The notes under the pieces: generated by a model
Database searches by the model: none
What the model was told of the DNA's origin: nothing
The model's input: only the letters and a program-made list of their open reading frames with translations
Shown here: piece by piece, positions 1 through 6,454 of the stretch
Layout: every line of letters starts with the position of its first letter
How positions within the stretch are numbered: the first letter of the stretch is position 1
NCBI GenBank assembly: GCA_013824905.1
Contig: PNOO01000056.1
Coordinates: 1-11,694, forward strand
DNA length: 11,694 nt
Source: Syntrophus sp. (in: bacteria)
Lineage (GTDB): Bacteria > Desulfobacterota > Syntrophia > Syntrophales > UBA5619
Direction of reading: 5' to 3'
Program-made: the position numbers and the translations under genes

Positions 1-521
1 GCCTTGGCCTTGGCGCTCTTGCCGAACCACTTCTTCAAGGAGGGCAGGTATTCGTCGATGCTGGTCAATACCACCCGCTCCGGATGGACCCCGGCCTTTT
101 CCAGGTTGTCATAGAGGATGTCCTGGCAGACAACGGTTCCGGCCTCGCTGTCCTCGATCTGGTGTTTGACCTCGATGCTGGTATAGACAGGACTGATGGG
201 CGTAACCTTGGCGCCCAACCGGAGGGTGGCGAAATAGGCAATCACATACTGGGGGCTGTTCAAAAGATACAGGGCTACGGTATCCCCTTTTTTTACCCCC
301 AAATCGGCAAGGGCGGTTGCAAAGCGATCGACCAGCCCTTTGAGCTCCCGATAGGTTATCGTTTTTCCGTAAAAAATCAGAGCGGCCTTGCTGCCGTATT
401 TCTCCGCCACGCCGTCGAATAGTTCCGGCACGGAGATATCGAGAATCTGGGCTTCGGCCGGCACGCCTTCCGAGTAGAATTTCAACCAGGGCTTGGATAG
501 ATAGAGATCTTTGGGGTTCAT
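1..521 (-). CDS. AMP-forming acyl-CoA ligase, N-terminal part (runs off left edge)
   Basis: The reading frame opens at an ATG at 521 and stays open to the window edge, giving the first 173 residues. It begins MNPKDLYLSKPWLKFY and continues with features typical of the N-terminal domain of adenylate-forming long-chain or aromatic acyl-CoA ligases: a TYREL segment near residue 57, GVKKGDTVALYLLNSPQYV near 75-93, and LGAKVTPISPVYTSIEV near 103-119. The P-loop (SGTTG) and later motifs lie outside the window, so the substrate class cannot be judged. Family members activate a carboxylic acid with ATP to an acyl-AMP and then a CoA thioester in the cytoplasm. The gene starts 10 bases after the livM stop, with an AAAGGA ribosome site 7 bases upstream, so it is very probably cotranslated with the Liv importer genes. 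That placement suggests it activates the imported acid; this is inference. Family assignment is confident, substrate is not. Confidence 0.9.
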   Translation of the reverse strand, partial: MNPKDLYLSKPWLKFYSEGVPAEAQILDISVPELFDGVAEKYGSKAALIFYGKTITYRELKGLVDRFATALADLGVKKGDTVALYLLNSPQYVIAYFATLRLGAKVTPISPVYTSIEVKHQIEDSEAGTVVCQDILYDNLEKAGVHPERVVLTSIDEYLPSLKKWFGKSAKAK

Positions 522-531
522 CGCAATCCTT

Positions 532-1578
532 TCAATCGAGGCCCGCGGTACAAACGCGACAGGTTTTCCGGGTGGCCACGTTTCTGATCTTGCAGCGGGG
601 GCACTCCTTTTCGATTTTGTCCCTCACCCACGGTATCAGCCCTTCCGGCATGTACAACAGGATCAGCAAGACAACGACGGCAAAGATCAGCATGCGGTAC
701 TCCGGCCAGAAGCGGACAAATTCCAGCAGCGGGAAAAGGATGAATACCGCTGCGATGGGGCCATAAATCGTCGCGATCCCTCCGAACACCGCCCAGATCA
801 CCACCGTAAAAGACATGGAGACCTCCAGCGTGGAGGGTCCCGCAATCCTCATGTAGTGGGCGTAGAGGCCGCCGGCGATGCCGGCAAAAAAACCGCTCAG
901 GCAAAAAGCCATCAGCTTATAACGGGTGGTGTTGATGCCGGAGGCCTTCACGGCCAGTTCATCCTCACGGATGGCATGAAAAATGATGCCCGTATGGGAA
1001 TCGGTGATTTTCCACATGATCGTGCACAGGACAAGCATGGTCACTATGTAAATGTAGTAGTTGCCGACAAGTGAGCTGGAAATGCGTTTTAATCCGGAAA
1101 TTCCCAGCTCGCCGCCGGTGAAATCAGGCAGGACAAAAACGATACCCATCAAAATAATCGGGAAGGCCATCGTCGTCAGGGCCAGGTAGGTGTGCTTCAG
1201 CCGGAGACAGGGAATCCCGACGAGAAGGCCGGTCAGGACCGCGGCCGCGGCGCCCAGCGGCACGCTCACCCAGGGGGGAATCTGCAGATGGACATTCAGC
1301 ATGGCGGATGCGTAGGCCCCAACGCCGAAGAAAAGGGCATGGCCGAAATTCATCTGACCGGTGAAACCGGACAGCAGATCCCAGCTTGCAGCCAGGATGG
1401 CAAAGATGCTGGTCAAGATAACAACGCGTATCAGGTAAGGATTCTGGCTTATTAAGGGTAGACCGAGGAGGATGATAAAGAAAAGGGCGACGATGATCCG
1501 GCTCGGCAAGACCAGCACCTCCCCTCGCACGATGGTATAAAACCTTCTCAAATACAACCCAGCAGCGACCATGGTCAC
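532..1578 (-). CDS. livM: Branched-chain amino-acid-type ABC transporter permease LivM, with Cys-rich C-terminal tail
   Basis: This 348-residue polytopic membrane protein is one of the two permeases of a Liv/HAAT-type ABC importer. The family block is clear: SWDLLSGFTGQMNFGHALFFGVGAYASA around residues 65-92, then many hydrophobic helices ending in a PEGLIPWVRDKI segment. The soluble C-terminus carries Cys326, Cys329, Cys340 and Cys343 in a CPRC-x10-CRVC arrangement, like a small zinc ribbon; ordinary LivM proteins usually end soon after the PEGL segment. The start is either GTG at 1578, overlapping the livH stop as GTGA, or ATG at 1572, which has GAGAGG five bases upstream; the ATG is at least as likely. 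The gene is translationally coupled to livH and followed at 10 bases by an acyl-CoA ligase. The transported compound is unknown and, given that neighbour, may be an organic acid rather than an amino acid. Confidence 0.95.
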   Translation of the reverse strand: MTMVAAGLYLRRFYTIVRGEVLVLPSRIIVALFFIILLGLPLISQNPYLIRVVILTSIFAILAASWDLLSGFTGQMNFGHALFFGVGAYASAMLNVHLQIPPWVSVPLGAAAAVLTGLLVGIPCLRLKHTYLALTTMAFPIILMGIVFVLPDFTGGELGISGLKRISSSLVGNYYIYIVTMLVLCTIMWKITDSHTGIIFHAIREDELAVKASGINTTRYKLMAFCLSGFFAGIAGGLYAHYMRIAGPSTLEVSMSFTVVIWAVFGGIATIYGPIAAVFILFPLLEFVRFWPEYRMLIFAVVVLLILLYMPEGLIPWVRDKIEKECPRCKIRNVATRKTCRVCTAGLD

Positions 1579-2438
1579 CTCTCTTCCTCAAAGGAGATAC
1601 CAAAAAGGCCCTCGGGCCGAAGCAGCAGGACCAGGATCATGATGGTCAAGGCGACCGATCCTTTCAGGAAAGCCCCCTTCGGGATCATAAAAACCACCAG
1701 GGCTTCGGTGAACCCCAGGATATAGGCCGCGACGAAACTTCCCTTGATGCTGCCTAAGCCCCCCAGGACGACAACGGCCATCATTATGATCAGCGGTTCC
1801 ATCCACATGAAGGGGCTCAGAACGGTCAGAGGCGCAAGCACCGCCCCGGTAAATCCGGCGAGCGCAACGGAGATGCCCATCGTGATCATGGCAAGCCGGC
1901 TGTCGTTCATCCCCATCAGATTGGCCACCTCCCGGTCCTCGGCCGTGGAACGGATCGCCAGGCCCAATTTTGTCTTCATCAACAAGAACCAGAGGAGGGC
2001 CAGCACCACTAGAACGACGCCAAAGGTCAGCACCTGTTGATAGAAGACCTTGACGCCCGTCACGATGAAATACCCCTCAATCAGGGCAGATACGGTCCGG
2101 TAGTCTCCGGTGTATATCAGCATGACGGCTTCCTGAAAGATCATGGCCAGCGCGATCGTGGCGATCAGAACCGCGGCCTCGTGTTCGCGGATCGGGTCAA
2201 TGAGGAACTTGTAGGCCAGCAGGCCGAAAACGGTGACGACCACAACCGCGATCATCATCCCCGCGACGGGATTGAGACCGAATTTTCCGGTTAGGCTGAA
2301 GATGCAATAAGCGGCGACCATGTAGAAGGCGGTGTGGGCGATGTTGACGATGCGGGCCACCCCGAAGATCAGCGAGAAACTAATGGCCAGCAGGGCCAGC
2401 ATGCTGCCGGTAATCAGACCGGTGATGATAATATTCAT
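1575..2438 (-). CDS. livH: Branched-chain amino-acid-type ABC transporter permease LivH
   Basis: This 287-residue integral membrane protein is the partner permease of LivM. Its start, MNIIITGLITGSMLALLAIS, followed by FSLIFGVARIVNIAHTAFYM at residues 22-41, is the classic LivH N-terminus. Further support comes from IRSTAEDREVANLMGMN (about 186-202), the permease loop expected to contact the ATPase subunit, from VVLGGLGSIKGSFVAAYILG, and from the closing LLRPEGLFG. The length is normal for the family. The ATG at 2438 has a GAGG ribosome site five bases upstream. Its stop overlaps the GTG start of livM, so the two permeases are coupled. The upstream gene livK is 115 bases away across a strong stem-loop. 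The ATPase genes livG and livF are not in the window. Family identity is certain; the ligand is not determinable from a permease. Confidence 0.96.
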   Translation of the reverse strand: MNIIITGLITGSMLALLAISFSLIFGVARIVNIAHTAFYMVAAYCIFSLTGKFGLNPVAGMMIAVVVVTVFGLLAYKFLIDPIREHEAAVLIATIALAMIFQEAVMLIYTGDYRTVSALIEGYFIVTGVKVFYQQVLTFGVVLVVLALLWFLLMKTKLGLAIRSTAEDREVANLMGMNDSRLAMITMGISVALAGFTGAVLAPLTVLSPFMWMEPLIIMMAVVVLGGLGSIKGSFVAAYILGFTEALVVFMIPKGAFLKGSVALTIMILVLLLRPEGLFGISFEEER

Positions 2439-2495
2439 AACGCCTCAGAAGAATTCATCGATCAACAGATAAACAGATAAGGGACACCCGTTCTT

Positions 2496-2529
2496 CCCAT
2501 CCCTCTCCGTTGGCGCGGGGAGGGATGGG
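2496..2529 (-). other. Stem-loop between livK and livH
   Basis: CCCATCCCTC (2496-2505) pairs perfectly with GAGGGATGGG (2520-2529). Two further G-C pairs form inside after one mismatch, leaving an 8-base loop. In the minus-strand transcript the hairpin begins about 24 bases after the livK stop and is followed by AAGAACGGGTG, not a U-run, so it does not look like an intrinsic terminator. Such hairpins between a binding-protein gene and its permease genes often protect the upstream mRNA segment, which would give more LivK than LivH/LivM. The pairing is seen directly; the role is inferred. The sequence also resembles generic REP-like repeats, which cannot be tested from one copy. Confidence 0.6.
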
Positions 2530-2553
2530 GCTTATTTCAACACGGGGGATGCG

Positions 2554-3855
2554 TTATTTTTTCATCCAGGGCGGTAGTTTAAGGGGAACCATCCCTTTGT
2601 AGGTAACCTCAGGGGCCGTCGGGGATGCCTTCCACTTGTTGGGCCAGACGGCGACCAGTTTGCCGTCCTGCCACTGGACCCCCAGGCTGGTAAGGTACCC
2701 CGGCCCCCAGGTCAAATCGTGGGTCGGGCGGCCCTCCTTATCCCTTTCTAACTTTACCTTCCCGCCGGGAACCAGGTACTCACGATTTTCCATGATTGCC
2801 ACAATCTTATCGGCATCAAGGCTGCCCGCGGCTTCGATGGAGGGGACCAGACCGAGGTTAATGGCGGAATAGGTGTCGGCCGTGTAGGTGGGGACCTCGC
2901 CAAAGCGTTTGATATAGGTCTCCACAAAGGGTTTTGTCAGCTCATTTACCTCAATCCCCCGGGCATAGGAGTTCATGGTAAAGACATAATTTCCCATCCC
3001 TTTGGTGGCCTCCCAGAATCCGTCCTTTTGGGCCTCCACATTGATGCCCACCTGAACGGCCGGGATTTTGAGTTCCCCGGCCTGCCGGGCAAAGGTAATC
3101 CCCACCGATGCAGAAAAAATGGTAAAGATCATATTGGCGCCGCTCTTCTGAATGGCCGAAAGCTCCGCCGTGACGTCCGTTGCCTTGTCGGAAGGTTGCC
3201 AGACCCCGACCAGTTCAAAGCCCATTTTGGGGATTGTGGCTTCGGCTGCCTTGATCATGGCCTCTGTCCAGGCGGCCTTTTCCGCCACAATGGCGCATTT
3301 AACGGGAACATTCAATTCGTTCTTGATCGTCGCCCCTGCTAAACCAAGATGGGCAAAACTGGTTGCGACCAGATAACGGTCATTGAAGGGAGCGCCCCGG
3401 AACCAGTATTTGTAGCGGCTGTAATTCTCGCCCACCCGATCGCAGATGGATTTCGTGGCAGCCCCGACCCCGATAAAGATTTTTTTCTAGTCCATGGCGA
3501 TGTCCTGCATGGCCAGGACTGCTTCGGTCCGGAAACCGCCGACGATGAAATCGACCTTGTCGCTGGTGATCAGACGTTCCATGGCATTGGTGGCATCGGT
3601 TGGGTTTATGAATTCGTTGGAGTCGGCCTTGACCAGCTCAATTTTCATTTTTTCCTTGCCGACCTGAACGCCCCCCTTGGCGTTGATCTCCTCAGCGGCC
3701 ATGACGGCGCCGTTCCAATGCCCCTTGCCCTGGACAAAGTTCATCGGGCCGATGACGCCGATCTTGATGGTCCCGGCCGCCCAAGCGGGAAAACTCATGA
3801 CCGAGATCAGTAAAGATGCAAGCAGAATAACCTTTAGAAAACTTAGCCTTTTCAT
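2554..3855 (-). pseudogene. livK: ABC transporter substrate-binding protein LivK, interrupted by one in-frame TAG
   Basis: The frame from ATG 3855 to TAA 2554 encodes a 433-codon periplasmic binding protein of the Liv/Peripla_BP type, broken only at codon 123 (TAG at 3489-3487). Upstream is a signal peptide (MKRLSFLKVILLASLLI..., cleavage near AWAA, residues 24-27), then IKIGVIGPMNFVQGKGHWNGA, AAEEINAKGG and VDFIVGGFRTEAVLAMQDIAMD. Downstream, in the same frame, KKIFIGVGAATKS continues the fold through to PLKLPPWMKK. Since both halves stay in one frame, the lesion is a substitution, not an indel. Family members commonly have an aromatic residue such as Tyr here, so TAC or TAT to TAG is the simplest change. 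The ATG at 3855 was chosen because GGAG lies five bases upstream and the signal peptide starts there; an upstream ATG at 3966 adds an unlikely 37 residues. It could be a real nonsense mutation, a sequencing or assembly error, or readthrough. Without readthrough, the importer would lack its receptor. Confidence 0.9.
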
Positions 3856-4062
3856 AACACTCCCCCTTTTTTTTAGGTTAAATTGCAGGTTGACTCCCCA
3901 TCGCACTATGGGAAAGACTTTAGATCGCCGACCACCTCCCGAGAATATGGAAAACAAAGAATCCAACTTCAGGCCGATAGCCGGTTAGCGCCGGCCTGTG
4001 GGAGAAATGGAAATGAGGAAAAGAATGAAGCAATATTTTGGGTCGTGAAAAACACTAATAAA
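3856..4062 (-). other. Long 5' leader of the liv operon
   Basis: The roughly 200 bases between the candidate liv promoter and the livK start hold no convincing gene. There is a compact GC-rich inverted repeat, AGGCCG (3971-3976) with CGGCCT (3992-3997), enclosing an overlapping GCCGG/CCGGC pair, and a purine/pyrimidine-skewed run just before the livK ribosome site (AAAAAAAAGGGGGAG on the coding strand). I do not recognise a known riboswitch class. The leader length depends on the promoter call, so this entry is tentative. Confidence 0.35.
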
Positions 4063-4078
4063 ACACGGTTATATTAGT
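4054..4078. promoter_or_regulatory. Operator-like palindrome over the liv -10/start region
   Basis: ACTAATA (4054-4060) and TATTAGT (4072-4078) form a perfect 7-bp inverted repeat with an 11-base spacer. It overlaps the candidate -10 box and the expected transcription start of the liv operon, where a dimeric repressor (for example of the TetR or GntR family) would block initiation. No regulator gene is in the window, so the protein is unknown. The repeat is seen directly; its operator role is inferred from position. Confidence 0.4.
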
Positions 4079-4102
4079 AGGGAAGAAATCCGGCGATGTC
4101 AA
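4074..4102 (-). promoter_or_regulatory. Candidate sigma-70 promoter of the liv operon
   Basis: On the minus strand a perfect -35 box TTGACA (4102-4097) is followed after 17 bases by TACTAA, or after 18 by ACTAAT, with the overlapping AT-rich stretch TAATATAAC just beyond. The -35 is consensus; the -10 is only a 3-4 of 6 match, depending on register. It points toward livK, with a start near 4062, and lies downstream of glnS and of the inverted-repeat element, so it would give the liv operon its own transcript. Based on sequence pattern only. Confidence 0.5.
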
Positions 4103-4174
4103 GAAAAAAACGCAGCTTTTCCTGCCGTCAATATTTCACAATCTCGTAAAGAGGTCGTAAAAGCCTTAAATTGG

Positions 4175-4299
4175 GACGGCTTCGTAAAAAGGCCGCAGGC
4201 AAGGCGCGCGAAACCTGAGGAGTGAGGCGTACTTTACCGTACGCCGCAACGACGAGGGATGAAGCGCAACGCAGCATCCGGACTTTTTACGAAGCCGTC
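4175..4299. repeat. Inverted-repeat element, about 125 bp, at the 3' end of glnS
   Basis: The ends are a perfect 17-bp inverted repeat: GACGGCTTCGTAAAAAG (4175-4191) and CTTTTTACGAAGCCGTC (4283-4299), with scattered pairing further in. Near the centre is a second perfect hairpin, GGCGTAC (4226-4232) and GTACGCC (4239-4245), with a 6-base loop. The architecture resembles a non-coding dispersed repeat or MITE-like palindrome rather than a simple terminator. The right arm overlaps the glnS stop codon. Just outside, TCGTAAA recurs at 4144 and 4155, like decayed copies of the arm. It may end glnS transcription or fold in its 3' UTR. Copy number in the genome would decide its class. Confidence 0.7.
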
Positions 4300-5995
4300 A
4301 TTGTTTGGCCCCCTTTTCCGCTATTTTGGCCCAGGCATCGCGCAACGTGACCGTCCGGTTGAATACCGGAGCTCCATCGCGAGAATCGATCGGATCGACA
4401 ATGAAGTAGCCGAGCCTCTCGAACTGGAAGCGGTTTTCCGGCGCCGCCTCCGCTAAACTGGGCTCCACCCGGCAAGCGCTAAGGACTTCCAGGGATTGCG
4501 GGTTCAGGTACTCCGTAAAATCGGCGCCCCCCCCAAGGGGATCGGCGACGCGGAAAAGACGGTCATACAGACGCACTTCGACTGGGACGGAATGGGCCGC
4601 CGACACCCAGTGGAGGGTGGCGTCGACCTTCCGGCCGTCGGGGGCGAATCCGCTTTGCGTCTCCGGATCGTAGGTGCAGTGCACTTCGAGGACCTCGCCC
4701 GTGTCCGGATCCTTCACCACACCCACACATTTTATGAAATAACCATAGCGGAGACGGACTTCCCTCCCGGGCGCCAGCCGGAAAAACTTTTTAGGCGGAT
4801 TTTCCATAAAGTCGTCCCGCTCGATATAAAGTACACGGGAGAAGGGCACTTTCCGGGCGCCCATTTCGGCATGCTTTGGGTGATAAGGGCAATCGAACTC
4901 CTCGACCCGGCCTTCGTGGTAGTTGTCAATCACCACACGGAGGGGCCGGAGGACCGCCATCACCCGCGGCGTTCTTTCGTTCAGATCCTCCCGGACACAG
5001 TTTTCCAAGAGCGCCATATCGATCATACTGTCGTTCTTGGACACGCCGATCCGCTCACAAAAGCTGCGGATCGCTTCCGGAGTGTACCCTCTCCTGCGCA
5101 TGCCGGAGAGGGTGGGCATCTGCGGATCGTCCCAGCCGCCGACCACCCCTTTTCCAACCAGTTCGATGAGCTTCCGTTTGCTCAGGACAGTGTAACTGAG
5201 GTTGAGACGGGCAAACTCGATCTGCTGTGGTCGCGCTGCGACGTTGAGCTCTTCCAGAAACCAGTCGTACAGAGGTCGGTTGTTTTCAAACTCCAGTGTG
5301 CAGATCGAGTGGGTGATCCCCTCGATGGAGTCCGACAGGCAATGGGCGAAGTCGTACATCGGATAGATGCACCACGCACCCCCCGTCCGATAGTGGCTCA
5401 CTTTCTTGATCCGGTACATGATCGGATCCCTCATGGTGACATTGGGAGAGTTCATATCGATCTTGGCCCTAAGGACATGGGCCCCTTCGTCGAACTCCCC
5501 GGCCCGCATCCGCTCAAACAAAGACAAGTTTTCTTCCACGGATCGGTTGCGATAGGGGCTCTCCTTGCCCGGCTGGGTCAGGGTGCCCCGGTATTCTCGG
5601 ATCTCATCCACACCCAGATCGCAGACGTAGGCCTTGCCCATCCTGATCAGTCGCAGCGCGAAGTCATAGAGCTTGTCATAGTAACCGGAGGCATAATACA
5701 GACGATCCTGCCAGTCAAAACCCAGCCATTTCACATCACGGATGATCGACTCCACATATTCCATACTTTCGCCGCTCGGGTCCGTGTCGTCCAGACGCAA
5801 ATTGCAGGCGCCGCCGTACTGAGCGGCGATCCCGAAATTGAGACAGATCGACTTGGCGTGTCCGATATGGGGGTAGCCGTTCGGTTCGGGCGGAAAGCGG
5901 GTGGCCACCCGCCCTTGATGCTTGCCGTTTTTCATGTCTTCATTGATGATATCCCTGATAAAATCAGACAGGGGTAAGGAATTGCTCTCGTCCAT
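4298..5995 (-). CDS. glnS: Glutaminyl-tRNA synthetase
   Basis: This class I synthetase charges tRNA-Gln with glutamine in the cytosol using ATP. From ATG 5995 it is 565 residues, close to the usual bacterial GlnRS length. The Rossmann signature RFPPEPNGYPHIGHAKSICL (33-52) includes HIGH as HIGH at 43-46; the second signature is VLSKRK at 270-275, matching the VMSKRK form of E. coli GlnRS. Between them are LRLDDTDP and VESIIRDVKWLGFDW, also GlnRS-typical, and the C-terminal half forms the expected beta-barrel anticodon region. An in-frame ATG at 6016 would add seven residues; I prefer 5995 because MDESNSLPLSDFIRDIINED matches the family start and an AAGGA lies upstream, though at a rather long spacing. 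It is the last of three minus-strand genes, 74 bases after ygbA. The stop codon lies inside the right arm of the inverted-repeat element. The long open frame on the opposite strand is a shadow. Confidence 0.97.
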   Translation of the reverse strand: MDESNSLPLSDFIRDIINEDMKNGKHQGRVATRFPPEPNGYPHIGHAKSICLNFGIAAQYGGACNLRLDDTDPSGESMEYVESIIRDVKWLGFDWQDRLYYASGYYDKLYDFALRLIRMGKAYVCDLGVDEIREYRGTLTQPGKESPYRNRSVEENLSLFERMRAGEFDEGAHVLRAKIDMNSPNVTMRDPIMYRIKKVSHYRTGGAWCIYPMYDFAHCLSDSIEGITHSICTLEFENNRPLYDWFLEELNVAARPQQIEFARLNLSYTVLSKRKLIELVGKGVVGGWDDPQMPTLSGMRRRGYTPEAIRSFCERIGVSKNDSMIDMALLENCVREDLNERTPRVMAVLRPLRVVIDNYHEGRVEEFDCPYHPKHAEMGARKVPFSRVLYIERDDFMENPPKKFFRLAPGREVRLRYGYFIKCVGVVKDPDTGEVLEVHCTYDPETQSGFAPDGRKVDATLHWVSAAHSVPVEVRLYDRLFRVADPLGGGADFTEYLNPQSLEVLSACRVEPSLAEAAPENRFQFERLGYFIVDPIDSRDGAPVFNRTVTLRDAWAKIAEKGAKQ

Positions 5996-6069
5996 ATCTC
6001 GAATTTCCTTTCTCATCCGTTCCGGTATCCGGCGGCGCCCCGTTTCCAGACATCAAAGCCCGGTCGTCG

Positions 6070-6396
6070 TCAGGCGTCCCTGCCGCTTTCTTTGCTCGAG
6101 TTCCGCTGAGTGACGAGGTGTCGAATGGCCAGGATGGGATGACGGAACATCATCTTTGGCCCTGCAAATCGCATCACCTCTCCGATCTGCTTTTTCATCT
6201 GCGGCTTGTAGCAGTGGATTGGACACTGGCTGCACACCGGTTTGTTTTCCCCGAACGGGCATTTCAAAATTCTCTTTTCGGCATAAGAGCAAAGACTCCG
6301 ACAATTTTCACAAAGCATCTCGCCGCCGTGCCGGCTGCGGCAATACATACCGATCATGGTCCTGACCGTTTTTATCTCCCGCTCCGATTGATCCAT
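6070..6396 (-). CDS. ygbA: YgbA-like cysteine-rich protein (nitrous oxide-stimulated promoter family)
   Basis: A small 108-residue protein of the YgbA_NO family, recognised from the start REIKTVRTMIGMYCRSRHG and the cysteine layout. Eight cysteines fall at 19, 29, 32, 36, 46, 55, 58 and 62, including two CxxCxxxC groups (CENCRSLC and CSQCPIHC), suitable for binding a metal or an iron-sulfur cluster. No signal peptide or membrane helix is visible, so it is probably cytoplasmic; the C-terminal HPILAIRHLV segment is also family-typical. In enterobacteria the gene belongs to the NsrR nitric-oxide response, but its biochemical role is not settled, so no function is assigned here. It lies between the Nudix gene (58 bases upstream) and glnS (74 bases downstream) on the same strand, a probable transcription unit without obvious functional logic. 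The ATG at 6396 has AAAGG only one base upstream, a poor spacing, but the family alignment favours it over the internal ATG at 6357. Confidence 0.85.
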   Translation of the reverse strand: MDQSEREIKTVRTMIGMYCRSRHGGEMLCENCRSLCSYAEKRILKCPFGENKPVCSQCPIHCYKPQMKKQIGEVMRFAGPKMMFRHPILAIRHLVTQRNSSKESGRDA

Positions 6397-6454
6397 GCCT
6401 TTCAGTCCGTCCTTTGCCGTCTTTTGTCGGAAATGATGGCTTTGAGGCCCGGGA

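Noticed and set aside
2554..3435. The downstream part of livK as an independent gene starting at GTG 3435
   Set aside because: It lacks a signal peptide and the N-terminal lobe; the same frame upstream still encodes conserved family sequence, so it is the remainder of livK.
3487..3489. Pyrrolysine encoded at the livK amber codon
   Set aside because: Binding proteins of this family are not known to use pyrrolysine, no pyl genes are visible, and a Tyr-codon substitution or sequencing error is simpler. The adjacency of glnS is not evidence for suppression.
3856..3966. Upstream ATG at 3966 as the livK start
   Set aside because: It would put 37 non-conserved residues ahead of a good signal peptide, while ATG 3855 has a GGAG site at proper spacing.
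4496..5977. 493-codon open frame on the plus strand opposite glnS
   Set aside because: It lies almost wholly antisense to a gene with clear GlnRS motifs and shows no domain signature; long antisense frames are expected opposite GC-rich genes.
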